Assembly (NCBI RefSeq): GCF_009905375.1
Contig: NC_133656.1
Coordinates: forward strand, 242,166,401 to 242,230,400
Direction: 5' to 3'
From: Apium graveolens
Lineage: Eukaryota; Streptophyta; Magnoliopsida; Apiales; Apiaceae
DNA: 64,000 nucleotides
Shown here: one piece after another, positions 36,301-47,454 of the stretch
Position numbering within the stretch: the first letter of the stretch is position 1
Layout of the letters: every line of letters begins with the position of its first letter
Made by a program: the position numbers and the translations under genes
The notes under the pieces: generated by a model
Told to the model about the DNA's origin: nothing
Seen by the model: the letters and a program-made list of their open reading frames with translations, nothing else
Database searches by the model: none

Positions 36301-37532
36301 GAGAAATTCAACCTGATCTTATGAAGAAATTCAGGGAGAGATTGAAAGATCAAGAGCTAGAGTGCAAAGAGCCATACAGAGAAGGGAAGCAAGAGAAGCA
36401 AAAGAATCATATCTTCGGGCAAACAGGAGGGGAAAGGAATGGGATGAGATAAAAGGAAAATGGACAAATCTGAAAACTATTATAAGTTAGAACCTGACAA
36501 TCGGAATCTTCTAAACACTATGGAGAAGTACATAGAGGATTATCCCAATATTCATGAGTTCTATGATCAGTTTAATAGGATAATCACTGTGAATATTCTA
36601 AAGAATGGATGGAAAATCATTGTCGATCACAGAGATGGACTTCAAATAAAGATCTCTACTAGTGTATTAAAGAAGCTAAATATTGTGGAACTATTTGTCT
36701 TAGCATCAAAAATCCCTTAGTTGAAAATGAATGAGAATGAATACTTCAGAGACAAGCTTCAGAAGATGATGATGGATGTGTCTCCTCAAGCATTCTCTAA
36801 TCCATTCGTGATCAAAGTATTTGCAGATTGCAGAATGCAGAACATCACCATGTATGATTAACCTATAAGATCCATTCATTATCTATAACTCACTTTCCTG
36901 GAAAGTAAACTCAAGAGCAAAAAAGCAAAATTGGAGGCACCAGGAGTCAAAAAATCAGAAGCAGGCTTTAGAGCTGCTAAAGTTCTATATGTTTACAAGC
37001 TCAATGATAAAATGATTAGGGATACAGAGAAGGACATGAAGAAAATTAAAAGAAATTATCATGATATGGTGTTCATAAATGGAGAGCCATAAATTAATCT
37101 TCTTAAAGATAGTGAACCTATCATCAACACTGACAGTGAAGGGGATCTAGTCTTTGAGATCAACAAAGCAAAGATTAAGATCAATAATTTCATAACAAGC
37201 GGATCAGAATCATTACATCAAGCCTTGATGGATGTCAGACTATCCACATGTAAAAAGGACAAGATTGCTTTGATTCCAATCATAAGAATACTTGATGAGG
37301 TAGTGGAAGAAGAATCGATTAACGACACGAAGGAGAAGCTCGTGATTTGGTCCAAGCAAGACTGAATGACCTTCTGGATAGAAGTAAAGGATCATCTCTC
37401 CCACACTCAACAAAATCAACAAATCCTAGAAAGAAAGCTACCAAGAGAAAGCCTGATCAGACTCAATCCATTCAAGAAGGAGAAGGTAGTAAATGCAAGA
37501 AGCTCAAGAAAACAAAAATAAAGAAGACATAG
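33308..37532 (+). pseudogene. Extra 3' ORF of the SIRE-like element (function unknown), decayed
   Basis: A long coding region now broken by stops and shifts. It opens near NRNPAHMDYFENKIRFLDEH and continues through MFPINDEIIEIIEDDF, HLPKPWNLFFN, GFHGLTHFMRLVGVAIAHN (33485-33790), an acidic Glu/Asp-rich linker (about 34075-34270), a Ser/Thr/Pro-rich middle (34497-35400), a coiled-coil-like repeat with KDSYLKEQ/KDQYLKDE units (about 35440-35560), Lys/Glu-rich helices, and a last block ILKNGWKIIVDHRDGL (36460-36720). It ends Lys-rich near 37532. Similar proteins occur in SIRE-type elements as an additional ORF; I do not recognise a catalytic domain. No clear signal peptide or envelope-type membrane segment is seen. 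Confidence 0.65.
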
Positions 37533-37705
37533 ATTATCCGTTCAGGCTAGAGGAACACTTCTTTGTAATTTATAATTTAAGAAATCTGGAATTGAATATG
37601 TAATCCAGAATGTATTTAATATCTTACTCTGTTTTGAGGTTGTACTTTTTCATATTGTCATTTGAGTTATCCTTAGGGATTGCTTGTCAAACTCTAACAA
37701 TCAAA

Positions 37706-37716
37706 TAGGGGGAGAT
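37706..37716 (+). other. Polypurine tract of the SIRE-like element
   Basis: ATAGGGGGAGAT directly before TGTAAAGC, the LTR start. Confidence 0.85.
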
Positions 37717-38897
37717 TGTAAAGCATAATGTAACGTAATATGTAATCGAGGAATTATAACTCAACATAAAACATAAATAGATAAACAATATTAAATTATG
37801 AAACATAGGAACCCTAATGATGAAGACTGGATATATACAAAGAATCAAAAGATGGAATTGATGTTTTAAGTTCATAATCAAGTCATGGGAAGAAGTTCAT
37901 TAACATGTTCAAGCCTCCATAAAGAATAAGATGTCGATGGACTTCCAGTGTCAGTGAAATGATTTGATTTGAAGTATTGAAGATCAAGGGTTCAGTAATT
38001 GAAGCACTGAATAATCAACCAAGGTGTATCAGCTCAGCATTACAAAAGAATTTGAATTAAATCAATTCATGTTAGTTGTTTGTGAACCAGACCAGTGCAC
38101 CAAGCATCAGCATATTAGAGAAGGTTTAGTTCAGTTATACAGAAAGATCAATATTGATACAATTATTAGAGTCCAGAATTTTTCTAAGTCAAAGATCCAC
38201 TGTCAAGACAACTAGATCGCAAGTAAGTTGCAAGAAACAAAAATTGGCTAAGGAAAAATAGCTTACTATCCTGGTCGTAAGTATCTCATTCAGGGAGCTA
38301 CAGGTCACAAGTAACTTTGTGAATTGGGAAATATGCATCCACCTAGAAGCACAAGGTCGTAAGTAACCTGTACAGGGAAAGACAGGTCGCAAGTAAGTAT
38401 TAGAGATGAAATTAAGGAAAAATCTTACACAGGTCTCCCTAGGTCGCAAGTAACTTTGCCCTAGGGAACTAGGTCGCAAGTAAATGCTAAAGGAGAAATT
38501 TGCTAAGGCAAAATCACCTGTGATGTTCTGGTCGCAAGTAAGTGACTAGAAAAGGCTACTAGTGGTCGCAAGTTAAGTAGCAACCAAAGAACTCTCTCTT
38601 GTCGCAAGTAACTACTTGGTTGTGTTATTGTGAATTATAAATGCAGCAATTCAATGATTTGAATGGACAGAAATGTGCCACCTTCCCTAAGGAATTGAAG
38701 TCGAAAAAGCAGAAAATGAATACAATTTCATTTGGTAATCTTCCTCAGCTAACAGAAAGTATTTTACGGGAGCTCCATTAAAGACTTCATTTATTAAGCT
38801 TGTAAACACAAAGTTGTGTTGTTGAATTTATATTAATAAAATAATATATTTCTCGAATTATTTTGTGTCTATTTTAATTCCGTACATATAACGAAGA
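37717..38897 (+). repeat. 3' LTR of the SIRE-like element, copy B
   Basis: Collinear with 14056-15284. It begins TGTAAAGCATAATG but has lost about 45 bp at its 3' end (AACGAAGA joined to a short AGGGTT filler, then TATACGATAC). It carries the same TCGCAAGTAA array. Confidence 0.75.
38216..38611 (+). repeat. Array of direct TCGCAAGTAA motifs, LTR of copy B
   Basis: Perfect copies start at 38217, 38387, 38444, 38474, 38532 and 38602, the same six as in A. Variants lie near 38274, 38302, 38355 and 38564. The perfect sites did not change between A and B while surrounding bases did. Confidence 0.9.
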
Positions 38898-40519
38898 AGG
38901 GTTTATACGATACTTTGGAAGCGGCTTATGTTGATGAACAGTTATACAACTTTGGTATTTATGAATTAACGTCATAAGGGGAAGCTTAATTTCCATCTTA
39001 ATATGTGACTTTGGATTGTGTTACATATTCAGCTCCTGGCTACTGCTGTTTTATTGATCTAAAACTGTATACCTCTACAATCATCTAGTACTTCATGATT
39101 GTAATTCAGGCTGAGCACAATATTTTCATGCACTCATTTTACATATTAAGTGTAACTTGTGTATTCGGCGGTTCCTTATTTAGCGCTATTTTGATCAATA
39201 AAACCGATAAAATGAATATGCTAATGAAGGCTACAGATTTAAAGATTCAGATAAGAGGAAGAAACTTATAATATCTTAACCGCTCATGTTATTTTGGTGA
39301 TTGATTTTCTAATATGAAAGTTTTAACCTGTGTCAGAGGGAGTAAAACACCAGGGAAGGTTTGGACCCTCCCTGAAATTGGTCCAAATTGTTTTTTTAAG
39401 AAAGCCCAATGTAAAAGTTCCCCAAAAAATACACATTCACAAAACTCACGCATCAGCACATACAAATCAATGAAAAATTCAGAAAACAGAGAAATGTGAT
39501 AAGAGAAGAGAGATGTGACCAAGAGAGTTGTGATAATAGTGAACAAAAACGGATAAGTGATAATAGTTTGTAACATGATAGGGGACGAATGGTTAAATGT
39601 TTAAATAATTTATTGATAATATATATTGAGCATTATATTTTCCTAAGCGTGAAAACTGAAGATGTACTTCAAACGTCCGGAGCGTAGACGGGAGCGCTGA
39701 AAACATATAATTGTAATAAAATATGTTTTTCATGATATTATTTTGCACTTTTCTACTTTTAGTTGAGAATTTTTTTTAGCTTATATTCGCCTTCTCTCTG
39801 ATTTCAACAACTCTCATTTTTTACACTTCTTTCGAGCCGCTTATCACTGCTTTAGGTAGCACTATGGCCTTCAAAAAAAATTACAATTTTGTTTTTGTAA
39901 AAATGTAAATTTTAATTATTTTTTGCAAAACGACTTTTTTGGGAAAAAAGGTATGCAATTTTACAATTGAAATTAATCAAATCAACTTTACTGAAAATTT
40001 AGGAATAATAATCAGTGGTTTAAAATTGCATTTAAGGTTACACCCAAATTACAAAATCTTGTATCTGTAATAGTTTTTGGTTGGGATTTGCCTTTAATAT
40101 TGGATTTGTTAGATCAAATGTACCCTTGTTAAATGTAATCAAAAATAGTTTTAATTATTTTGCTGAAACAAAAGTCTCATTTTCTCGAGTTACAAACCAT
40201 ATTTTATTGCGTATATTTACAGAAAACAGCAAAATCGTAAAAAAACTTTAAAAAGTTAGCACTTTTGCTCATTTTCCATTATTTAAATAATTCATAAATA
40301 AATAAACTTCATAGAAATTTTAGAAAATTTAAACAACACATCACACAAGAAAACAAACACCCATATTTCGCAAAAAACATTTTCCTATACTTTTTCATAA
40401 AAAATTATAAGAAAATATTTAATCTACATAATACGTTACACCAACATAATAGATATTGGCACACATTGTCAAACACAATAAATCACAAATTTCCAAAAAA
40501 TTTCTTCTCAAGGTAGTAC
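38898..40519. other. AT-rich spacer of unit B, no gene recognised
   Basis: Collinear with 15285-16908. No coding potential that I can support. It contains the first copy of a spacer repeat (about 40015-40510) that recurs further right. Confidence 0.6.
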
Positions 40520-41068
40520 TAGGGGTGAGTAAAACCAAACCGAAACCGAGAAACTGAACCGAATCGTATAATTTCAGTTCTGTTTGGTTTGAGTTTTTCA
40601 AAAATTTCGGTTAATTCGTTTTTTCGGTTTGAACCGAAATAATATTGGTTCAGTTCGGTTAATCTAAAAATAAATTCGGTTTAACTGAAATAACCTAAAT
40701 CTAAAATATATATATTTTTTGAATTATATTATATATATATAATGTAATATAGTAAATATAAACAAAAAACAGACTGTATGTATTTTCAATTGGTTAGAAT
40801 GTATGTATCTTCATTTTTTACATATATAATATAATATGTATTCTTTTAACATTTCGAATTATTTTTTATTTCCATTTTAAATTATTTTGATAAAATTTTC
40901 AAATATTTCGGTTTTCAGAAACTAAATCGAATTAACCGAAATAATTCAGTTCGGTTTGTGCATAAGTTTGGTTCGGTTCGGTTCGATTACGAAAAAATTA
41001 TCACTTCGATTTTCGTTTAATTCGGTTTGGTTCGGTTTCTGACCGAACCGACCCGACGCTGAGCCCTA
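40520..41068. mobile_element. hAT-like MITE, unit B
   Basis: Orthologous to the MITE at 16909-17455, with flanking GGTAGTAC (40512-40519) and TGTAGCAC (41069-41076). The right end here is CTGAGCCCTA, a better inverted match to TAGGGGTGAG. It is present in both units, so it predates their duplication. Confidence 0.65.
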
Positions 41069-41584
41069 TGTAGCACTATGGCCTTTAAATATAAGTATTT
41101 ATTTTTTAGTAAGAAACGTAAATTTAAAAAAAAAATTGCAAAAAAATTTTTTTTTTTAGAAAAAGACGAGCTATACAATTTTACAACTGAAATTAACCAA
41201 AATTAATTTTAAAAACAAATTGAAAATATTAATAATTATGAGACTACTCTAATAAAAACCAATTTTAGAATATACAATAGAAACTGAATAATATTTTTTT
41301 AAAATTACTTTGAAATATATCAAATATGGTATGCAAATTGATCGTTGAGTGATGGAGAAAAGTACAGTGAATTCGGATTTAAAAAAAACATACCCTTTAA
41401 CGGGAAAAATCAATTTAAAAATGGAGGGGGAAAACTGAGATTGTCTGTAGGGTGCAAATTAGTTGGGTGTGATGTTTTAAAGGGAACCGGACATTAAATT
41501 AAATTGATCTAATGATTTAGATTAATTTCTAGTTTGTATTCTAATTTAATTTTTATTTGATCATTTGCCTAATAATCCTATTTA

Positions 41585-42620
41585 GTTTAAAATTACATTT
41601 AAGGTTGCACCCAATTTACAAAATCTTGTAATTGTAGCTGTATTTGGTTGGAAGTTGCATTTTGGATTTGTTAAATTAAATGTAATCTTCTTGGAGATTG
41701 TTTGGTTCGGCTCATATTTCCAACCCATATCTAGTGTTTAGTTGACTATTTTAAAATTAGATATCATTTCTTATACTCATCTAGAATCAAATTTGATACA
41801 TGTGGATTTAAGAGAGTAGTATGAGGTATAAATTAAATTTCATTATCTCATTTTTAATTATAAAGTTGAATACAATCTTAAAACATATATCTTAAATATC
41901 ATGTTGTTTAATAAGTTATGCTTATTTTTATTTAATTCAAATTATTAATAATTTTTTTGATTTAAATATTATAAATGAACATTGAATTTTAAAATTTTAA
42001 TTTTTTAATCACTTATATATATTTATTTTTGTTTGTATGTTATATAACAACTTAAATTCGACATATGCCATATATAAAAGTTTGATTCAATCAATGAATC
42101 AAAAATATTTAATTTAAAAAGATTTCATTCCATCACCGAAACAACACATGATATGGGATTGATTTTTGAACCTCATGCCGGCCCAACCTGATTCTTTATT
42201 CCAAACTCATATCGGCTTCTGAACCAAACGACCCTTAAATGTAATCAAAAACAGTTTTAATTATTTTGCAAAAGCAGAAGTCGCACTTGGTTACAAACCA
42301 TATTTTTATTACGAATATTTATAGAAAGCAGCAAAATTGTAAAAAAGCTTTAAAAAGTTAGCACTTTTGATCATTTTCCTTCATTTAATTAATTCATAAA
42401 TAAATACATTTCATAGAAATTTTAGAAAATTCAAACAACACATCTCACAAAAAAATAAACACCCATACTTCCAAAATAAATAAATTCCTCTACTTTTTCA
42501 TTAAAAATAATAAGAAAATATTGAATCTACAAAATACGTTACACCAACATAACACATATTGACACATATTGTCAAACACAATAAATCACAAAGTTCCAAA
42601 AAAAATCATCTCTGGAACCC
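41585..42620. repeat. Diverged duplicate of spacer sequence 40015-40510, split by a MITE
   Basis: Both stretches share TTTAAAATTxCATTTAAGGTT-like, TAATCAAAAA and GCAAAATxGTAAAAAA-like segments in the same order, and CACCAACATAA near the end. The right copy is interrupted at 41688-42235. It forms the upstream region of the copy C PHD gene. Confidence 0.7.
41688..42235. mobile_element. MITE-like insertion upstream of PHD gene copy C
   Basis: A 548-bp noncoding stretch bracketed by the duplicated TAAATGTAATC (41677-41687 and 42236-42246). Ends are inverted around GTTTGGTTC (left) and GAACCAAAC (right). The duplicated 40.1-kb copy of this spacer shows the uninterrupted site TTAAATGTAATCAAAAA. 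TSD length of 9-11 bp suggests a Mutator-like MITE; family unproven. Confidence 0.65.
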
Positions 42621-42759
42621 ACGAGTTCACACCAAAAAATAAATTTCTATCTACCACCATCAAAATTAAAAAAAAAACTCCTAAAAATAAAATAAATCAC
42701 AAATTATATTACAACCTCGTACCCCCTTGTTTGATAAGAGACAAACTTGCAATTCTCGC

Positions 42760-43698
42760 CACCTTCTACAGTTCTACTCCTTCTTCTTCCAGACAACGAC
42801 TACTACATCTTCGCGATTTCCGAGGTAACATTCTTTTTACCCCCAATCTCAGTTTTACTTTGTGTAAATATTTGTTTTTAACTTCATTTTTTATGTAAGT
42901 CATTTCAATTCTAGTGTTCGTTTTATAGTTCATGTGATTTTACGTAGTTTTTGAATTTTAATTACACGATGTTGATTAGGGTTTTGAATTTGTGATTATT
43001 TAGATTATTTTACTGTAGTTACGTTGATATGATTTTTTTAATTGTAGCATTCGTTTTATAGTTGGTGCAATTTTAAGTGATTTTTTTTTAATTTTGATTG
43101 AATGGATTGAATTTGTGAGTATTTGTTGTGTGTTGTTGTTTCAACTCCATGTTAATGTAATTCCTGTTGAATTCGTGTAATTTACGTGATTATTGGTTCT
43201 TGATTGTTTTTAAGTAAATGATGTGGATTGAGGTTTTGAATTTGTGATTGTTTGTAGTGTGTAATTATTTTTAACTCCATGTTAATGTAATTCATATCAA
43301 TTTAAGCTTTGGTTTCGTATAATTTAGGTAGTTATTGATTTTTAACCATTTTTAAGTGAATGATGTGGATTAAGGTTTTGAAGTTGCGATTGTTTACGGT
43401 ATGTAATTATTTTAAGTCCATGTTGATGTCATTGATTTCGATTCAAGCCTTTGTTGCATGTAATTTATGTAATTGTTGATTTTTAAGCATTTGTAAGTGA
43501 ATGATGTGAATTAAGGTTTTGAATTTGTGATTGTTTACGGTATGTAATTATTTTAACTCCACATTGATGTCATTCTTTTTTATTCAAGCCTTTGTTGCAT
43601 GTAATTATTTATGTGATTGTTGATTTTTAAGCCATTTTTGGTTAAATGATGTAAATTTGGGTTTGAATTTGTGATATAATTGGTTTATGATTACAGAT
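42760..43698 (+). promoter_or_regulatory. 5'UTR exon end and 5'UTR intron of PHD gene copy C
   Basis: A CT-rich stretch near 42770-42824 (TTCTTCTTCCAG..., ending CGATTTCCGAG) looks like a plant 5'UTR exon with donor GTAAC at 42825. The T-rich intron ends TTACAG at 43696, and the ATG follows at 43699. The transcription start is not defined. Confidence 0.6.
43090..43650 (+). repeat. Tandem repeat of 130-141 bp in the 5'UTR intron
   Basis: Units are marked by AACTCCATGTTAATGT-like sequence at 43143, 43273, 43414 and 43555 (spacing 130, 141, 141). Each is followed by a TTATTGATTTTTAA-like stretch and GAATTTGTGATTGTTTxxGGTATGTAATTATTTT-like sequence. About four units. Confidence 0.8.
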
Positions 43699-46600
43699 AT
43701 GGAGCCAACGGAAGATTGGGGAAACAAATCATGGATGGTGGATTGTGCGTGTGGAGTGAATTTCGATGATGGAGAGGAAATGGTGAATTGTGATGAGTGT
43801 GGAGTGTGGGTGCACACGAGGTGTTCGAGGTACGTAAAGAGCGAAAAAGTGTTTACGTGTGAGAAATGTAGGAGGAAGAGTAAGAGGGGTGAGAATATTG
43901 AGGATGAGGTTGCTGATAGTTTGCTTGGAATGGCGAATAAGAGTGGGGAGAATGTGGGGTCTAGCAGGACGACTTGGACAGGGAGGGTTCCGAGGGAGGA
44001 GAGGGCGCATGTGCAAGGAGTGGTTGGTGGGGAAAGCGCGGGAACGGGGATTTTTGGGTCGGCGTTGTGGAGGGCGAGCGGGTATGTACATAAGAAGTTT
44101 GGTTTTCAGTATAAGGCGTTTGATTGGAATGACGGGAATGAGACTGGTCATAATGAGGGTGGTGGAAATGAGCTTGGTAGTGAGGGTAGTAATGGGGGAG
44201 CGTTGTCTTTGTTGAATAATTATAAAGCGGGGGGTGTTGGTGGTAGTGTAAGTTTTGGTGCGGGGAAGAGAACAAGAGATGAAGAAAGTAATAAAAAGAA
44301 AAGGGAGGAAGGCGAGGAAGTTAATGACAATACAACTACCACTTCTAAGTTGATGCATAGAAGTAAGACAGTTGACCATTTAGATTATCAACCATCATCG
44401 AAGGTCAACCTCACACTACAGGAGGATCAGTCAAGCACTCTAAACACTCCTGCAACAATAAGTGATGAAGAGGTCTGAGTCAAGCTGGCGTTTTGTTGTC
44501 ATGTTTTCTTGAAGTTCCTCTGCTAATGTTTTGCTAATTTATGTTTCATCTTTTGCAGCTTGCATTATTATTGCATCAGGAGCTTAACAGATCTGCAAGA
44601 GTCTCGCGGGTGCCACGCATGCGGCATGCTGGTAGTTTACCCCAGTTAGCTTCTCCGACTGGTGCAAGCATGCTCATGAAGCAGTCACCATCTAATTCTG
44701 TGGGAAAAGACCGTGGTTCGGTAAGTTGCACATGTCACTTTTAATTTCATTTATACTAGTGATTTCTCAATTAAATTAATCGTTGTGCTTAAACAATACA
44801 AATATTCATTTCGCCCTTGGTAAGGCCCGTCCTTGTTAAGTTAGTTGTGTACTAATTTTTTTCCTTTTATATCCTTGTTGATTTAAATATAACGTGATAA
44901 GTACTGTTAGGGTGTTAAGTAACCATCTATAATTAAAATTCTAAGGTGTTTGGAGGCGTCCTCAATTGGGTTATATAATTGTAATATCTTGCATGACATG
45001 TCTTAGATATATAACTCTAAAATCACTTTGTTTTTAAGAATCAAACATTAAAGCGCATTATGAGTATGCGTTTCCATAAACGTGATAAAAAACAAAGTAC
45101 TGTTTTAGTTATGTTTCCATAACTAAAACTAGGTATTGTTGACATTATAAATGTTTATCTCATCCTTCCAATTGGTTGATATTAATCGCTTACGTGTCAT
45201 TCTTTATTGATGTTTTTATCAATGTTTATGTCTGGCCTTTTATGGCAAATTTTGAGAAATAGTGCACCCAATATCATAAAAGGAAAAATATGGCCTTTTA
45301 TGGCACAGAAAAACGAGTCTTAGACATGTCTTCTTCTAAACGCAAAGTCGTGCAACGTTTCTTATATTTATAACTCTGAAGTCACTTTTTTTTTAAGAAA
45401 CAAACTTTAATGCGCATCATAAGTATGCGTTTCCAAAAACGTGATACATAGTGGCGTGTTTGGAAGACGTCACATGCAGTAGCAGTTTTACTAAATTGTA
45501 ATGGATACCTGTACATGTGTTTCGGAATGGTTCCACACAACTGGTAATGTGTGGAGTCGACTCTGTGATCTTCACTTGAATGCACTACAAATGAACCACT
45601 GAACCAGATATATGCTTTGGCAAGATGTGAAACACACAATATTATAATGTGTCACATGTGGCATTAAGGGCCTTTCTATCCAGTTTATACTTTTTGGGCA
45701 ATTTTCCTTAGATATCTATTAAGTTTCATCCTCTAATGATGTCATTTCTCATTTTTAATATTACTTGCACGGTTAATTTTCATATCTAATGAAGGTGAAG
45801 TGAAGCCTGAGGAGATTATATAAAAATAACCATGTTAAGGTAATGTCTTACATTGCCGAGGGTATAGCTTTGTACTTCTTTAGCCTAGTGGTATCCATCT
45901 TCCCTTGGTAACAAGAGGGCGAGAGATTGACCTTGTGTAGACAGCATTTATGACAGGCTGACACTGTGAGTATTAAATTTTCTGTAAATGACCGATAATC
46001 GAAAAAAGCTATAGTGGAAAAGGATGAGTAAAAACAGTTTAAAATTTTCAATTGTTCCTTTTTTCTTTTATAAATGATAATGGCTGCTCGACTTAGCTTA
46101 ATGGTAGTATCTGTTGTTGTTTTTAACAATAAAGGTTTCCAAAAGAAAAGGAAAAAGTGTAGCAACAGAGGGAACTCAAAATTCTCAAGAGCTCCAAGAT
46201 GAATCTAAGAGTATGAAGAGATCACTACTGCTGCCAGTTCAGAGGACCAATGACTCGGCTCGCACAGAAAATTCTGTTACCATGAGGGTAGTGGACAATG
46301 GGTCAGCACCAACCATACAATCTGCTAACAAGAGTAATCCTCCTGCAACTAGCAAGCAGCATGTGTCTTCCAGATGTAAATCGACTCAAACTGCCTCTGA
46401 TGATGACTCTGGCACTGAAAACCGTGTGACTTACCGCACCTTACCAGGTTATTGCTTTAAGTTCTAGATTCTTCACATGTTTGAGAAAGATATAGCAACG
46501 TACAGAATAAGAAAAAGAAGTACTGTAAAAGGAAACCACTAGATAAATATAAAAATAGATCTGGTCTATGATATTCTCTTCTTCATTTCCTCATGCATGA

Positions 46601-47454
46601 ATCCTTGTCTATAGGATTGCTCTCAGAGATTGTAACCAAGCCCATGACTTATAAGGAGCTTTGCGATGCTGTTTTACCGGTATGTGTGAAATGTCTTTGT
46701 TCACGTTAAACGTGAAAAAGATACAGTCTCACAACTTTCTGATTCTCTGTGCAGCACTGGCCTCACTTGAGGAAGAAGAACGGTGATCGTTATGCCTATT
46801 CCAGCCACTCACAGGCGGTCCTTGACTGTCTGAGGAGCAGAAAAGCTTGGGCCCGCCTTGTTGATCGAGGTCCCAAGGTATGCCATTGTAATCATTAGCA
46901 ACTATTTCTAGTTCTGCTTTCTAGTTCTGCTTAAATCAGCAGGAACACTGTTTGATGTTTCACTCTTGTTTAATTATCGATCAATGATTACAAACGAGTC
47001 ATGGCCCGTATAAGAGATGGAAGAAGTGCTATTTATTAATATTACTTTGTTCACTAAAGGTTATAGAATCATACGTTTTTATGTATACTCATTCACCATG
47101 CCCCTTGTTTTTAGATGTCTTTTTTATCTCAATTGTTATTTAGTATGTTAAATTGATTTTTAATTATTGCACTAGTCAAATGTTGGAAGGAAGCCCCGCC
47201 GGTCCGATGCTGAGGGTCTTAGTATTGTGGAATCATTCATTGGCCACATACCTAAGGGTAAGAGGCAGATGAGGAAGCGGCGCAGAGAGTTAGCGCTGAA
47301 AGAAGGAGATCTCAAGAGTGTGGACGGTGATGATGTCAGCAGTGGTGAAGATAGCTTGAGTTCTAGTTCCAGTAGTGGGGAGATGGGCTTGTCCAGTGGC
47401 GATGGTGGAACAGGTTCGAATGGGGGGCCATCTGGAGTTTATGCTTCAGAGTAG
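43699..47454 (+). CDS. PHD-finger protein, copy C, intact frame with internal deletion
   Basis: Exons 43699-44472, 44559-44720, 46135-46447, 46615-46679, 46755-46877 and 47176-47454 join with matching phases into 571 codons plus TAG; all introns are GT-AG. Residues about 14-56 form a C4HC3 PHD finger (CAC, CDEC, HTRC, CEKC), a fold that commonly reads histone H3 tails, so a nuclear chromatin role is inferred. The middle is Gly/Ser/Asn-rich. A conserved block GLLSEI..MTYKELCDAVLPHWPHLRK and KNGDRYAYSSHSQAV follows, then a basic segment (KGKRQMRKRRREL) and Ser/Gly-rich tail. At 44325-44328 (TGAC microhomology) 1.49 kb present in copy B is missing: the end of exon 1, intron 1 and 90 codons of exon 2, leaving the frame open. 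Exact family not recognised. Confidence 0.8.
45691..46106. other. Intron segment present only in copy C; possible SINE-like stretch
   Basis: Copies A and B read TTTATACAATATTATCTGTTG across this place, while C has about 415 bp more. Inside, TAGCCTAGTGGTATCC near 45885 resembles a tRNA A box, and GCGAGAGATTGACC about 35 bp later weakly resembles a B box, as in plant SINEs. A second A-box-like TAGCTTAATGG lies near 46094. No clear target duplication, so a deletion in A/B is equally possible. Confidence 0.35.

Larger units (their letters stand above)
30880..38897 (+). mobile_element. SIRE/Maximus-like copia element, 5'-truncated, unit B
   Basis: The most complete copy: RT and RNase H (30880-32340), a noncoding stretch with hairpins (32341-33307), a long decayed 3' ORF (33308-37532), PPT (37706-37716) and 3' LTR (from 37717). 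A long extra ORF between pol and the 3' LTR is characteristic of the SIRE lineage. The 5' LTR, gag, protease and integrase are missing. The same 5' truncation region is seen in A, so it predates the A/B split. Lineage assignment rests on RT flavour and layout only. Confidence 0.7.
17919..41523 (+). repeat. Segmental duplication unit B
   Basis: Holds the PHD gene remnant, copia insertion (20499-26707), kinase fragment, the most complete SIRE-like 3' half, and the spacer with MITE. Its left junction (17906-17920) is a deletion of about 2.3 kb relative to the B/C boundary (41523 to 43826) with a 7-nt filler. By eye it is roughly 1-2% diverged from unit A and more from unit C. Confidence 0.85.

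Noticed and set aside
33308..37532. Envelope protein call for the SIRE extra ORF
   Set aside because: No signal peptide, no clear transmembrane helix or fusion region seen; acidic and coiled-coil content argues against it.
46090..46112. tRNA gene suggested by TAGCTTAATGGTAGTATC
   Set aside because: Only an A-box-like stretch; no acceptor stem, anticodon arm or B box at proper distance.
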